This document shows, piece by piece, positions 22,239 to 32,043 of a stretch of DNA of 64,000 bases. The stretch is taken from assembly GCF_900183975.1 (NCBI RefSeq), contig NZ_LT853882.1, positions 799,501 to 863,500 on the forward strand, written 5' to 3'. Position numbers and translations under genes: made by a program. Origin of the DNA: Xanthomonas fragariae (GTDB lineage Bacteria; Pseudomonadota; Gammaproteobacteria; Xanthomonadales; Xanthomonadaceae). Each line of letters starts with the position of its first letter. Within the stretch, counting starts at the first letter, position 1. The notes beneath the pieces are model-generated. The model ran no database searches and had not been told where the DNA came from. It saw nothing but the letters and a program-made list of their open reading frames with translations.

Positions 22239-23318
22239 ATGCGCAAGATCTTGCACGTGGACATGGATGCGTTCTACGCGTCCGTGGAGCAACGTGACGA
22301 TCCGTCGTTGCGCGGCAAGCCGGTGGTGGTGGCCTGGCGAGGCGCACGCTCGGTGGTATGCGCAGCTTCGTACGAAGCGCGTACCTTCGGCATTCGTTCG
22401 GCGATGCCGGCCATGCGTGCCGAGCGCCTGTGTCCGGATGCGGTGTTCGTGCCGCCGGATTTTGCACGCTACAAGGCGGTGTCGCGGCAGGTGCGCGAGA
22501 TTTTTCATCGTCACACCGATCTTGTCGAGCCGTTGTCGCTGGACGAGGCGTATCTGGATGTGACCGAAGCCAAGACCGGCATGCAGCTGGCCACCGAGAT
22601 CGCGCAGCTGATCCGCACGCAGATCAGCGAAGAAACCCAACTCACCGCTTCGGCCGGCATCGCACCGAACAAATTCCTCGCCAAGATCGCCTCGGACTGG
22701 CGCAAGCCCGATGGCCAGTTTGTTATCGCACCGAGTCGTATCGATGCCTTTCTGTTGCCGCTTCCGGTCAATCGTATCCCCGGCGTCGGCAAGGTGATGG
22801 GCGGCAAGTTGGCCGCGTTGGGCATTGTCACCGTCAGCGATCTGCGGCTGCGTCCATTGGAAGAATTGCAGGCGCATTTCGGCACCTTCGGGCAGAGCCT
22901 GTATCGTCGCGCGCGCGGCATCGACGAGCGTCCGGTCGAACCGGATCAAGAGGCGCAATCGATCTCTTCGGAAGATACCTTCAGCGAAGACCTGGCCCTG
23001 GATGCGCTGGATCCGCATATTCTGCGTCTGGCCGAAAAAACCTGGCTCGCCACGCGCCGCACCGAGCGCATCGGGCGCACGGTGGTATTGAAGTTGAAGA
23101 TGTCGAATTTTCGTATTTTGACGCGCTCCTACACACCCGATCCGCCGCCTGCGTCCTTGGAGGCGCTGGCAGAGATCGCATTGGCACTGACCCGGCGCGT
23201 GGAATTGCCCGCGCAGACGCGTTACCGCCTAGTCGGTGTCGGCCTGAGCGGTTTCAGCGATGTGGAGGAGGGCGCGGTGCAAGGGCAATTGTTCGGTGAC
23301 GTGCCGCAGGCGGAGTGA
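22239..23318 (+). CDS. dinB: DNA polymerase IV (Y family)
   Basis: A translesion polymerase. The product is 359 residues. Catalytic carboxylates are D8 (HVDMDAFYAS), D102 and E103 (SLDEAYLDV); F12 is the expected steric gate. The helix-hairpin-helix NRIPGVGKVMGGKLAALGI lies in the thumb, and the little-finger domain follows. The tail GQLFGDV resembles a beta-clamp binding motif. The start at 22239 has GGAGAGAAA upstream; the in-frame start at 22206 would add 11 unusual residues. Confidence 0.96.
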   Translation: MRKILHVDMDAFYASVEQRDDPSLRGKPVVVAWRGARSVVCAASYEARTFGIRSAMPAMRAERLCPDAVFVPPDFARYKAVSRQVREIFHRHTDLVEPLSLDEAYLDVTEAKTGMQLATEIAQLIRTQISEETQLTASAGIAPNKFLAKIASDWRKPDGQFVIAPSRIDAFLLPLPVNRIPGVGKVMGGKLAALGIVTVSDLRLRPLEELQAHFGTFGQSLYRRARGIDERPVEPDQEAQSISSEDTFSEDLALDALDPHILRLAEKTWLATRRTERIGRTVVLKLKMSNFRILTRSYTPDPPPASLEALAEIALALTRRVELPAQTRYRLVGVGLSGFSDVEEGAVQGQLFGDVPQAE

Positions 23319-23451
23319 GTGCGTAGTGCGTGCGTTGCTGCAGCACTACGCACGTGCCATGTCGAACGGCCTCTGTTCGGCGATGACGGTGACATGCCCC
23401 GAATCCTGCACTCCGTACACTGCGGCTTTCCCCCCGCATGAGGTCGTCCGA

Positions 23452-24102
23452 ATGTTTCCGTATCCACTGGTAATTTTTGACCTGGACGGCACGCTGGTGG
23501 ACAGCGCACCCAATATCGCCGAAGCACTCAACGGTACATTGCAGGAACTGGGGTTGCAGCAGTTCAGCCAATCCACGATACGCACCTGGATCGGCGAAGG
23601 CGTGCATGTGCTGCTTACCACCGCGCTACGCGAAGCCGGCAGCAACCGCGATGCCGTTGCGGAAATGCCGGTGATGATGCGTCATTATGAAATGAGCCTG
23701 CTGCACGACCCACAGCTGTATCCGGGTGTTGCCGAAGCGCTGGCAGGTTTGTGCGACGCAGGCGCCACGCTGGCGTTATGCACCAATAAACCGTCGCGTT
23801 TTATCGCACCACTGCTGGAGCATCTGGGCATCGCCGCGCATTTCAGCAGTGTGCTCGGTGGTGATTCGCTGCCGCAGCGCAAACCCGATCCAGCACCGTT
23901 GTTGCAGCTGGCCAAGCAGTTCCAGCACACACCGCAGCAGTGCTTGATGGTCGGCGATTCGGCCACCGATGCCGCGGCCGCACACGCCGCCGGCATGCCC
24001 TTGGCGATGGTGCGCGGCGGCTATCTGCGTGGTTTCGATGTGCAGAGCTCCGGTGCGGTGGCGATCATTGATGACATGCGGGAATTGCTTGCGTTGAAGT
24101 GA
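23452..24102 (+). CDS. gph: Phosphoglycolate phosphatase (HAD family)
   Basis: Predicted to hydrolyse 2-phosphoglycolate. The product is 216 residues. HAD motif I is FDLDGTLVDSAP (D10, D12), motif II is LCTNKPS, motif III is the QRKPDP lysine, and motif IV is MVGDSATDAAAA. The cap domain lies between motifs I and II. The open frame begins at 23260, but ATG 23452 gives the family N-terminus. The TGA stop (24100-24102) coincides with the first three bases of the IS3-family remnant, so the insertion may have set the present C-terminus (LLALK). The protein still looks complete. Confidence 0.92.
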   Translation: MFPYPLVIFDLDGTLVDSAPNIAEALNGTLQELGLQQFSQSTIRTWIGEGVHVLLTTALREAGSNRDAVAEMPVMMRHYEMSLLHDPQLYPGVAEALAGLCDAGATLALCTNKPSRFIAPLLEHLGIAAHFSSVLGGDSLPQRKPDPAPLLQLAKQFQHTPQQCLMVGDSATDAAAAHAAGMPLAMVRGGYLRGFDVQSSGAVAIIDDMRELLALK

Positions 24103-24156
24103 ATCGCCCCGGCTTTCCTAGAGACCTTGCGGCCATAATTCACAGCAGCAATAGGG

Positions 24157-24288
24157 GTGTTTACGAGCAGCAAGCGATACACGCAAGAGTTCAAGGTCGA
24201 GGCGGTCAGGCAGGTCACTGAGCGTGGGCACTCGATAGCCGATGTGGCAAGTCGGCTCGGCATATCGATCCACAGTCTCTATGCCTAG
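24157..24288 (+). pseudogene. IS3-family OrfA, 5' fragment
   Basis: A GTG start at 24157 opens VFTSSKRYTQEFKVEAVRQ...SIADVASRLGISIHSLYA, the helix-turn-helix N-terminus of IS3-family OrfA. It ends in TAG inside the CTAG at 24285-24288, where the first IS5-family element begins. The continuation is at about 26310-26476. Confidence 0.8.
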
Positions 24289-25444
24289 GGAAGGTCTGAA
24301 CGACGCACCAGACCTCTAAAATTCGAGCCTGCTGCGTGCCAATAGCGCACAGAGTTGATGCGTACGATACGATTTCTACGGTTTCTTGCGGCGTTGGCTG
24401 GCGCCAGACAGCATTATCCCCTGGCCGGCAGCAACTGCCGGCGCACCATCCACAGATTGGATAGTGCGAACAGGGTCAGCACATGCGCGGTGTTCTTGGC
24501 CAAGCCGCGATAGCGGACCTTGGTGTAGCCAAACTGGCGTTTGATCACGCGGAATGGATGCTCCACCTTCGCACGCACACTTGCTTTGAAGTATTCCCAA
24601 CATTCTTCCTGACGGCGCTCGCGTTTGTTGCCAATGGCTTGAATCGTCGAACGCTTGGCGGCAATGAAAAAACCAGCCTTGCAGGTCTGCAGTTCTTCGC
24701 GTTTGTCCGCACCGGTGTAGCCGCTGTCGCCGAACACACTGTCTTCTTTGCCGTGCAGCAATGCGTGGGTCACCGTGACATCGGCCACATTGGCAGCCGT
24801 ACAACGGACGTGGTGCACCAGCCCGGAAAACTCATCCACGCCGATGGGTGCCTTCATCCCGAAATACCACTGATTGCCTTTCTTGGTCTGATGCATTTCA
24901 GGGTCGCGCGCGCGGTCGGTGTTCTTGGTCGAACTGGGCGCAGCGATCAGGGTTGCATCGACGATCGTGCCGGACCGCAGGCTCTGACCCTTGCGCACCA
25001 GATCCGCGTTGACGGCCTCCAGCATCCGCGCTGCAAGGCCATGGGTTTCCAGCAAGCGGCGAAAGTTGAGAATCGTGGTCTCGTCGGGAACATTGTCCAA
25101 ACCGCCGAGCCGGGCAAAACGGCGCAAGGTCGGGATCTGGTACAACGCTTCTTCCATCGCCGGATCGCTCAACGCATACCACTGCTGCAGCAAATGAATC
25201 CGCAACATCGTCGCCAGTGCGTACGGCTGTCGACCAGGCCGCCCCGACACCGGATAGTGCGGCGCGATCAGTCCGAGCAAATGCCTCCACGGAACCACCT
25301 GCTCCATCTCGGCCAGGAAGATCTCGCAGCGAGTCTGCTTGCGCTTGCCCAAACCTTCAGCGTCACCGAACGTCAGTTGCATGGATGACTCCTCAACGTA
25401 GGTGTGTAGTGTCGCGCATTTGAAGTGCGTTGTTCAGAGGTTCC
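24289..25444 (-). mobile_element. IS5-family insertion sequence, about 1.16 kb, apparently complete
   Basis: Terminal inverted repeats match with two mismatches: GGAAGGTCTGAACGACGC at the left end and, reversed, GGAACCTCTGAACAACGC at the right. It is flanked by a 4-bp duplication CTAG (24285-24288 and 25445-25448), the type of target IS5-family elements choose. The single transposase gene spans nearly the whole element. Confidence 0.88.
24414..25382 (-). CDS. IS5-family transposase
   Basis: The product is 322 residues and full length: an N-terminal DUF772-type domain (MLRIHLLQQWYALSDPAMEEALYQIPTLRRFARL), then the DDE domain with GTIVDATLIAAPSSTKN (first D), VFGDSGYTGADKRE (second D) and VEHPFRVIKRQFGYTKVRYRGLAKN (E plus Y-R-K region). 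The ATG 25382 is near the right end of the element. It looks intact and potentially active. Confidence 0.93.
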   Translation of the reverse strand: MQLTFGDAEGLGKRKQTRCEIFLAEMEQVVPWRHLLGLIAPHYPVSGRPGRQPYALATMLRIHLLQQWYALSDPAMEEALYQIPTLRRFARLGGLDNVPDETTILNFRRLLETHGLAARMLEAVNADLVRKGQSLRSGTIVDATLIAAPSSTKNTDRARDPEMHQTKKGNQWYFGMKAPIGVDEFSGLVHHVRCTAANVADVTVTHALLHGKEDSVFGDSGYTGADKREELQTCKAGFFIAAKRSTIQAIGNKRERRQEECWEYFKASVRAKVEHPFRVIKRQFGYTKVRYRGLAKNTAHVLTLFALSNLWMVRRQLLPARG

Positions 25445-25447
25445 CTA

Positions 25448-26304
25448 GAGCGTGTTATGAACTTTGAAAGAGGGTGGCTGCATTTCCAAGCATCAGGATC
25501 GTGAAGACGACGAAGTGCAAACCGGCCAAGGTTTCCGGCAATCGCTCGTAGTCGCGTGCCAGCCGTCTGAAACGATTGGCCCATCCGAAGCTGCGCTCGA
25601 CAACCCAACGGCGCGGCAGCAAGACAAAGCCTTTTTTCGCTTCTTGCAGCTTGATCACTTGCAACTCAATGCCTTCTTCCGTGGCCGCCTGCGCCGGTTC
25701 TTGACCGGTGTAGCCCTGATCAACAAAGGCGATCTTGACCGTTTCACCGGTCACGTGTTGTACCTCTTGTGCCAACGATCGGACTTGCGCGCGCTCCTGC
25801 TCATTAGCCGGCGTCACCTGGACAGCGAGCAGATGTCCAAGCGTATCGACGGCCATGTGTACCTTGCTGCCTTTCTTGCGTTTATAGCCATCGTATCCAG
25901 CACGCGGCCCGCTTTCGCAGGTGGACTGCAGCGTGCGAGCATCGAAAATGACCGCGCTCGGCTGGCCTTTTTTCCCTTGCGCCACACGCAAGAGTGAGCG
26001 CAGATCACTGACCATGGCCTCAAAGCAGCCCGCTTGCAGCCAGCGCTGTGTTTGCTGATACACCGCTTCCCAGGGCGGAAAATCGTTGGGAAGCAATCGC
26101 CATGGTGCGCCGGCGCGCGCGATCCACCGCAGTGCGTTGAACATCGCGCGTAGCTCATACTTGCGCTGCGGTGCCTGCACGTCCATCAGCGTCAAATAGG
26201 GAGCCGCAAAGGCCCATTCTTCGTCGGAAATATCGGTGGAATAAGGCTTACGAGGCTTCATCCGTATACGTTAGCGTGACAAGGGCAAAGTTCATAACAC
26301 GCTC
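25448..26304 (-). mobile_element. IS5-family insertion sequence, second type, about 0.86 kb
   Basis: Perfect 19-bp terminal inverted repeats (GAGCGTGTTATGAACTTTG at the left and its complement at the right) bound a single transposase gene. The flanking bases are TA on both sides (25446-25447 and 26305-26306), consistent with a 2-bp TA duplication. It is inserted within the CTAG that marks the right edge of the neighbouring element. Confidence 0.87.
25455..26261 (-). CDS. IS5-family transposase (DUF4096/DDE type)
   Basis: The product is 268 residues and looks full length. The N-terminal domain has DISDEEWAFAAPYLTL and ALRWIARAGAPWRLLPNDFPPWEAVYQQTQRW. The DDE core shows AVIFDARTLQST, KIAFVDQGYTGQ and WVVERSFGWANRFRRLARDYER. 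The ATG 26261 lies close to the right inverted repeat. The frame is intact. Confidence 0.92.
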   Translation of the reverse strand: MKPRKPYSTDISDEEWAFAAPYLTLMDVQAPQRKYELRAMFNALRWIARAGAPWRLLPNDFPPWEAVYQQTQRWLQAGCFEAMVSDLRSLLRVAQGKKGQPSAVIFDARTLQSTCESGPRAGYDGYKRKKGSKVHMAVDTLGHLLAVQVTPANEQERAQVRSLAQEVQHVTGETVKIAFVDQGYTGQEPAQAATEEGIELQVIKLQEAKKGFVLLPRRWVVERSFGWANRFRRLARDYERLPETLAGLHFVVFTILMLGNAATLFQSS

Positions 26305-26309
26305 TAGTG

Positions 26310-26476
26310 GAAGCTATGCTTGGCGGAAGCATGACACGACTCCATCACCCACGCATCCGGCGGCAATCGATCAGGCGTCCGAACTGCGACGGGTCAAGTC
26401 GGAGTTGCGGCGGGTCACCGAAGAGCGAGACATCCTGAAAAAGGCCGCAGCGTACTTTGCCAAGCTGTCCGGGTGA
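26310..26476 (+). pseudogene. IS3-family OrfA, 3' fragment
   Basis: After the two insertions the OrfA frame resumes with YAWRKHDTTPSP and continues through the leucine-zipper-like ELRRVKSELRRVTEERDILKKAAAYFAKLSG to TGA 26474-26476. The sequence CTATGC precedes both the left and right halves, in a diverged 16-bp duplication (CTATGCCTAGTGGAAG-type / CTATGCTTGGCGGAAG). Confidence 0.8.
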
Positions 26477-26889
26477 GGTACGCGTTTATGCTCGACCATG
26501 AGCGGGAATTCGGCCTTCGAAGCATGTGTAAGGTGTTTGGCCTGCACTCCAGCGGGTATTACTCCTGGCGGAGCGCGTGGGTGTCGACACGGGCCAACGA
26601 TGACGCGCGTGTCCTGGGCCTGATCAAGCAGTCCTGGCTGGAAAGCGGCGGGGTATACGGTTACCGGAAGATCACCCTTGATCTGTGCGACTTGGGTGAA
26701 ACGCAGTCGCCGCGAGCTTGTTCCAACTCCTCAAACTCGAGCGCATCAAACGCAGGATTTACGTGACTGGCGATGAAGCCAAGTCCGACGTCTTCAATTA
26801 CATCGAGATTTTCTACAACACCAGACGTCAGCACGGATACAACAACGGTCTGTCTCCGGTAGAGTTCGAAAAGCAGCAATCAAAATGAG
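26473..26889 (+). pseudogene. IS3-family OrfB with the central catalytic part deleted
   Basis: The frame begins at a GTG that overlaps the OrfA stop (GTGA) and reads VRYAFMLDHEREFGLRSMCKVFGLHSSGYYSWR...GVYGYRKI, the normal OrfB N-terminus. Around 26695-26715 it jumps to the C-terminus in another phase (SLFQLLKLERIKRRIY...FNYIEIFYNTRRQHGYNNGLSPVEFE). The intervening integrase core, with two of the DDE residues, is missing, so it is not functional. Confidence 0.82.
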
Positions 26890-26924
26890 GCTTCAGAGTG
26901 TCTATAGAAACCGGGGCGTATCAA

Positions 26925-27017
26925 GACCCTGTCAGCCACTGGACGCGCAGGAATCAGCGGTTCCACCCGCTGCCAGAACTCATCGGTTACCACCCAGGAC
27001 GCTACACGTTTGGCCAT
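26925..27017 (-). pseudogene. N-terminal fragment of another transposase
   Basis: On the minus strand ATG 27017 opens MAKRVASWVVTDEFWQRVEPLIP and continues 31 codons until it hits the end of the IS3-family remnant. The VVTDEFWxRVEPLIP opening is typical of IS5-superfamily transposases. The rest is absent, so this older element was cut by the IS3 insertion. Its own outer end is probably within 27018-27083. Confidence 0.65.
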
Positions 27018-27083
27018 GATCTCGATCCAGCACCGCCCACCATGCGGCTCGAATCGATAGGTTACCTATTTACGGATATATTC

Positions 27084-27476
27084 TTAATCATCGCGCGTCT
27101 CGCCGGGTGTCGCATCGTCATCGGCCGTATCGATCATGTCGCTATGCGCATCGTCGTTGTCGGCACGCGCGAAATGCACGGTTTCCACCGACCCACCGAT
27201 TGCGCGGCTGCGCACCGGCAACAGCGCATTGGCTGCTTCGTATTCGGCGAGTAATGCATGGCGTCGGGCTTCCGGCACTTTCTGCCAATGGCAATCGGCC
27301 AACGCGCCTTCCAGTGAGTACAGCAGATTGAGGCTGGGCTTGAAGCCGGCACGGCGCACTTTGACGAAGGCGTCCACCGCACCTACCGCCTGCAAATCCT
27401 GCTGCGTGCGCAGCCCAACCTGGCGCAGCCATGCCGCGCTCTTGGGGCCGATATTGCGCATCCGCTCGGTGGTCAC
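27084..27476 (-). CDS. TfoX C-terminal-domain protein
   Basis: The product is 130 residues. RMRNIGPKSAAWLRQVGLRTQQDLQAVGAVDAFVKVRRAG...LNLLYSLEGAL is the compact helical TfoX_C domain (helix-hairpin-helix-like), without the N-terminal domain of full TfoX/Sxy competence regulators. The tail (about 105-130) is acidic. It overlaps the stop of the fRMsr gene by 4 bp (27473-27476), so the two are coupled. A role in competence is not shown by sequence. Confidence 0.85.
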   Translation of the reverse strand: MTTERMRNIGPKSAAWLRQVGLRTQQDLQAVGAVDAFVKVRRAGFKPSLNLLYSLEGALADCHWQKVPEARRHALLAEYEAANALLPVRSRAIGGSVETVHFARADNDDAHSDMIDTADDDATPGETRDD

Positions 27477-27955
27477 GCTAAGGCGTCCACAAAGACCTGT
27501 GCAATCGCCTCCAGGCCGCGCTGGTCGTCCGCGTCGAAGCGGCCCAGCTCAGGGCTGTCCAGATCCAGTACACCGATCAGCGCATCGCCCTTGACCAGCG
27601 GAATCACCAGCTCCGAGCGCGATGCCGAATCGCAGGCGATGTGCCCGGGGAACGCATCCACATCGGCAATGCACTGGCTCTGCCGGGTGCTGGCGGCCGC
27701 GCCGCATACGCCGTTGTCCAACGGAATGCGCACGCACGCCGGCAAGCCCTGGAACGGCCCCACCACCAGTTCGAGGCCATCGTAGAAATAGAAGCCGGCC
27801 CAGTTGAGCGACGGCAACGAATGGAAGATCAGCGCGGCCAGATTGGCGGCATTGGCGACGAGATTCGGCTCGCCGTAGACCAGTGCCTGGGCCTGGGCGA
27901 TGAGCTGGGCATAGTATTCCGGCTTGCTGCCGGTCAGCGAGGAGGTTGTGAACAT
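27473..27955 (-). CDS. msrC: Free methionine-(R)-sulfoxide reductase (GAF domain)
   Basis: Predicted to reduce free Met-R-sulfoxide. The product is 160 residues, one GAF domain. The family's redox cysteines are present: C74 and C84 (CVRIPLDNGVCG), C95 and C108 (HIACDSASRSELVIPL). NWAGFYFYDG and GVLDLDSPELGRFD match the fRMsr consensus. It is first in a two-gene unit with the TfoX_C gene. Confidence 0.92.
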   Translation of the reverse strand: MFTTSSLTGSKPEYYAQLIAQAQALVYGEPNLVANAANLAALIFHSLPSLNWAGFYFYDGLELVVGPFQGLPACVRIPLDNGVCGAAASTRQSQCIADVDAFPGHIACDSASRSELVIPLVKGDALIGVLDLDSPELGRFDADDQRGLEAIAQVFVDALA

Positions 27956-28266
27956 CGGTAAAGTTTAGCAGTGGCCGTCCGCAGCGTTGCACCGGCGCTA
28001 CCCATTGCCGTAGCAGGTCGAGAATACGGTCGATACCGCAAGCAGCCAACCGCAGGTAGCGGGAAATACGAAATCAAGTGCGGACGGGCAAGAATGGGGA
28101 CGCTCGGCAGGGAGCATGCCAATTTCACACTTCGGTTTCGCGTACTGTGCACAGCGGCTCGCGCTCGGCCAATGCATTTGTCAGCCGTGCTCAGCCAAGC
28201 GTTCGGATGTGCACGCTATGCTGCGCGCCCTCAAGGCAATAGCGGCGCGGCCGCAGGAACGAACGC
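27956..28266. other. Divergent intergenic region between msrC and bioD
   Basis: No gene was recognised in these 311 bp. Promoters for both flanking genes are expected here. A frame overlapping the bioD start in another phase is a shadow. Confidence 0.5.
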
Positions 28267-28941
28267 ATGCAGCTTCCAGCGTTGTATGTTACCGGCACCG
28301 ATACCGGCATCGGCAAGACCATGGGCAGCACCGCATTGCTGCACGCATTGCGCGCGCGCGGGCACACGGCCGTGGGCATGAAACCGGTCGCCAGCGGCTG
28401 CGAGCACACCCCGCACGGCTGGCGCAACGAAGACGCGTTGGCCCTGCAGGCCGCCAGCGACCCGCAGCCGGACTATGCCACCCTCAATCCCTATGCCTTG
28501 CCGGCACCGCTGGCGCCGGAGTTGGCCGCGGCCGATGTCGGCGTGACCCTGTCGCTCAAGCCGATCACCGGCGCCTTCGCGCAATTGCGCGCACAGGCCG
28601 AGGTGGTGGTAGTTGAAGGCGTCGGCGGCTGGGCCGCGCCACTGAGCGCCGATCTGGACCAAGCCGACCTGGTTCGCGCGCTGCAGCTTCCGGTGGTGCT
28701 GGTGGTCGGCATACGGCTGGGTTGTATCAACCATGCGCGCCTGACCGCCGCGGCGATCGCCGCCGATGGGCTGGAATGCATCGGCTGGATCGCCAATGAG
28801 GTCGATCCGCACATGGAGCGCGTCGATGAGAACATCGGCATGCTGCGCCAGCGTCTGGCGATGCCGTGCTGGGGCCGGATTCCTTGGCGGCCGGGTGCCG
28901 ATGCAGCGATCCAGGCGCAGGGGCTGCAATTGCCGATCTGA
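28267..28941 (+). CDS. bioD: Dethiobiotin synthetase
   Basis: BioD closes the ureido ring of dethiobiotin from DAPA, CO2 and ATP. The product is 224 residues. The P-loop GTDTGIGKT is at residues 10-18 and is followed by GMKPVASGCE (substrate-binding Lys/Ser). VVVEGVGGWAAPLS is the second nucleotide-binding motif. The start at 28267 gives the expected N-terminus. No other bio gene is in the window. Confidence 0.95.
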   Translation: MQLPALYVTGTDTGIGKTMGSTALLHALRARGHTAVGMKPVASGCEHTPHGWRNEDALALQAASDPQPDYATLNPYALPAPLAPELAAADVGVTLSLKPITGAFAQLRAQAEVVVVEGVGGWAAPLSADLDQADLVRALQLPVVLVVGIRLGCINHARLTAAAIAADGLECIGWIANEVDPHMERVDENIGMLRQRLAMPCWGRIPWRPGADAAIQAQGLQLPI

Positions 28942-29130
28942 GCAGAAGCGCTGGTCGGTAATGGCGTCGCCACCTAGAGAGTGGTCGGTAGCCGGATCGC
29001 ACTGTCACGCATAGAGCACCACGCGCATGCCACCTGTGACAGGTGCGCGGTCCTTCGATCGACCACTGCAAACGCGCCTCCCTGTCGCGCTGACAAAGAT
29101 TTGGCCAGCCAGGCAGGCCAAACAGCAGAC

Positions 29131-29167
29131 AATAAAAAAGCCCGACAGAGGGAGGGATCTGTCGGGC
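29131..29167 (-). terminator. Rho-independent terminator for the phasin gene
   Basis: On the minus strand a 9-bp stem (complement of 29140-29148 and 29159-29167) is followed by TTTTTTATT. It lies about 53 bp after the phasin stop codon. Confidence 0.85.
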
Positions 29168-29219
29168 CGGATTGCACGGGGGGAGGGACCCATGCAAAGA
29201 CGCTGAATTGTGTTGGCCG

Positions 29220-29596
29220 TTACTTGCGCCTGGTCTTACCGGTACTGGATTGCTCGCTCTTGGCGTCGAACTGCCGCTTGGCCAGCTGGCCGAGTGCGTC
29301 CGATGCCTTCAAGCCCAGGCCGACTACTTCCTGATTGGCCGAGGCCAGACGTTCCAGATTGTCGTGGGCCAGTTGCAGTCTCTTCGGCCAGAGTGTCTTG
29401 TAGGCGTCCAAGCCGTGTGCCTGCGCAACCTCACCGAAAAAACTGGTGGTCGCGCTGACATTGCGTTCGAGCGTCTTCAACTGCAGGCCAAACGCGCTTT
29501 TCGCATGCTCCATCGCCAATTGGTTGGCACGTGCCGCTGCGGAAGCAAAGCTGCGGAAGCAAAGCTGCTGAAGCCATTTTCGAACTGCGCCGACAT
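29220..29596 (-). pseudogene. Phasin-family gene frameshifted by a 14-bp tandem duplication
   Basis: The C-terminal frame (EHAKSAFGLQLKTLERNVSATTSFFGEVAQAHGLDAY through TGKTRRK) is a clear phasin, a coat protein of polyhydroxyalkanoate granules. The N-terminus MSAQFENGFSSFASAA is in a different frame, starting at ATG 29596. Between them the 14-mer GCGGAAGCAAAGCT occurs twice in tandem (29539-29552 and 29553-29566). Removing one copy joins the frames into a 120-residue phasin reading FASAAARANQLAMEHAKS. As it stands only a short internal-start product could be made. It could be a recent, reversible mutation or a sequencing error. Confidence 0.85.
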
Positions 29597-29755
29597 TGCG
29601 AATCCCTTAGGGAAGGCTGTGACCGTTGTTGCGTTGCAGCATACGCTAATAGTGTTGCGATGCAACACGTTTGCTGAAAATTTCCTAAACGGCTTCAAGC
29701 GCCTTTGTTCAAGCGCTTTTGCAAGTCAAAAGGTTACTTAACGTCGGAAATAACA

Positions 29756-29776
29756 AAGCCGCCCCAAAGGCGGCTT
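29756..29776 (-). terminator. Likely terminator of queD
   Basis: An 8-bp stem (AAGCCGCC 29756-29763 with GGCGGCTT 29769-29776) just beyond the queD stop. On the minus strand it is followed by TGTTATTT, a weak T-rich tail. Confidence 0.6.
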
Positions 29777-29801
29777 GGCATCACACGAGTGCGCCAGTCG
29801 A

Positions 29802-30155
29802 TCAGCCGCGATAACGGCAGCCGGATGTGCAGGTCTCATGCACCACGATCTCGCTCAGGCTCGGCAGCGCCGGCTTGAGCTGCTGCCAGATCCAGATCGC
29901 CAGACGCTCGCTGGTCGGGTTTTCCAGCCCCTCGATATCGTTGAGGTAATGGTGATCCAGGCGGTCGTAGATTGGCCGAAACGCGGCCTTGATGTCGCCG
30001 AAGTCCATGATCCAGCCGGTCTCGGCGCCCGGTTCGCCGCTGACGTGCAGCTCGACCCGGAACGAGTGCCCATGTAGCCGGGCGCACTTATGGTCCGGTG
30101 GCACATTGGGAAGCCGGTGCGCGGCTTCGAGCGTAAAGACTTTGAAGATATCCAT
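29802..30155 (-). CDS. queD: 6-carboxy-tetrahydropterin synthase
   Basis: QueD converts dihydroneopterin triphosphate to 6-carboxytetrahydropterin in queuosine synthesis. The product is 117 residues. Zinc histidines are H13, H28 and H30 ([16 protein letters not shown]), with catalytic C24 and a later [10 protein letters not shown] segment. [22 protein letters not shown] is diagnostic of the family. ATG 30155 is chosen for the family N-terminus ([13 protein letters not shown]); the in-frame ATG 30173 would add six residues. No other que gene is adjacent. Confidence 0.92.
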   Translation of the reverse strand: MDIFKVFTLEAAHRLPNVPPDHKCARLHGHSFRVELHVSGEPGAETGWIMDFGDIKAAFRPIYDRLDHHYLNDIEGLENPTSERLAIWIWQQLKPALPSLSEIVVHETCTSGCRYRG

Positions 30156-30184
30156 GGCGTGATGGGCAAACATCGAACGAGATT

Positions 30185-30216
30185 AAAGAAGGCGCCCAGG
30201 ACGTGGCCAGGGCGCC
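30185..30216 (-). terminator. Likely terminator between rhlE and queD
   Basis: GGCGCCC (30191-30197) pairs with GGGCGCC (30210-30216); on the minus strand the stem is followed by TTCTTTAATC. A second perfect 14-bp hairpin without a T-run lies at 30228-30258, nearer the rhlE stop. Confidence 0.5.
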
Positions 30217-30271
30217 GATGGACGTACACGACAAGGGCCGCATCGCGGCCCTTGTCGTCAACCGCCTGAGG

Positions 30272-31666
<1,395 letters not shown>

Positions 31667-32043
31667 CAGGAAGCTCCAAGGAAAGCGTCGCTGCCAGGAC
31701 AGGCCCGGAGCGCAGACGCATTGCAGATGCAAAAAGGTGAGGCTCGGAGCGTTCCCGTGAACCGCGCTGCGAGATGGTGGATCGACCCAAGAAACGAGCG
31801 ATGGGTTTGTCGGCACCACGAAAGGCGTCGGGTGGGGCGGGCGAGCGGATCAATCGATCCTAGTCTCGCCGGCTGTCCCTAAGGGAAACGGACGGCCGCA
31901 TGCAGACCCGGTAAGCATACGCGCGTTTGGCGCGCTGCACAAAAGGCCAGGACTGCGGTTGGGCTCCGGGTCAGTTATTTCAGATGCAACCACTGGTGTG
32001 GCAGGCCGTACAATCGGCCGATCAGCCACAGCACAGGATGGTC
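31667..32043. other. Divergent intergenic region between rhlE and the FAH gene
   Basis: No gene was recognised in these 377 bp. Open frames on both strands that enter this stretch are upstream extensions without coding character. The rhlE side is long enough for a structured 5' leader, which is common for cold-inducible helicases, but no specific element was identified. Confidence 0.5.

Larger units (their letters stand above)
24100..26924 (+). mobile_element. IS3-family element remnant, interrupted by two IS5-family elements
   Basis: The ends are recognisable by matching imperfect inverted repeats: TGAATCGCCCCGGCTTTCC from 24100, and the complement of TGATACGCCCCGGTTTCTA ending at 26924. 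Inside are both transposase frames, orfA split by insertions at about 24285-26307, and orfB missing its central DDE region. Without the insertions about 0.8 kb of the element remains, so it cannot move by itself. No exact target duplication was found. It abuts the gph stop on the left and a fragment of another transposase on the right. Confidence 0.8.

Noticed and set aside
24483-25388. 301-codon plus-strand ORF inside the first IS5-family element
   Set aside because: Antisense to an intact transposase; no binding site or domain.
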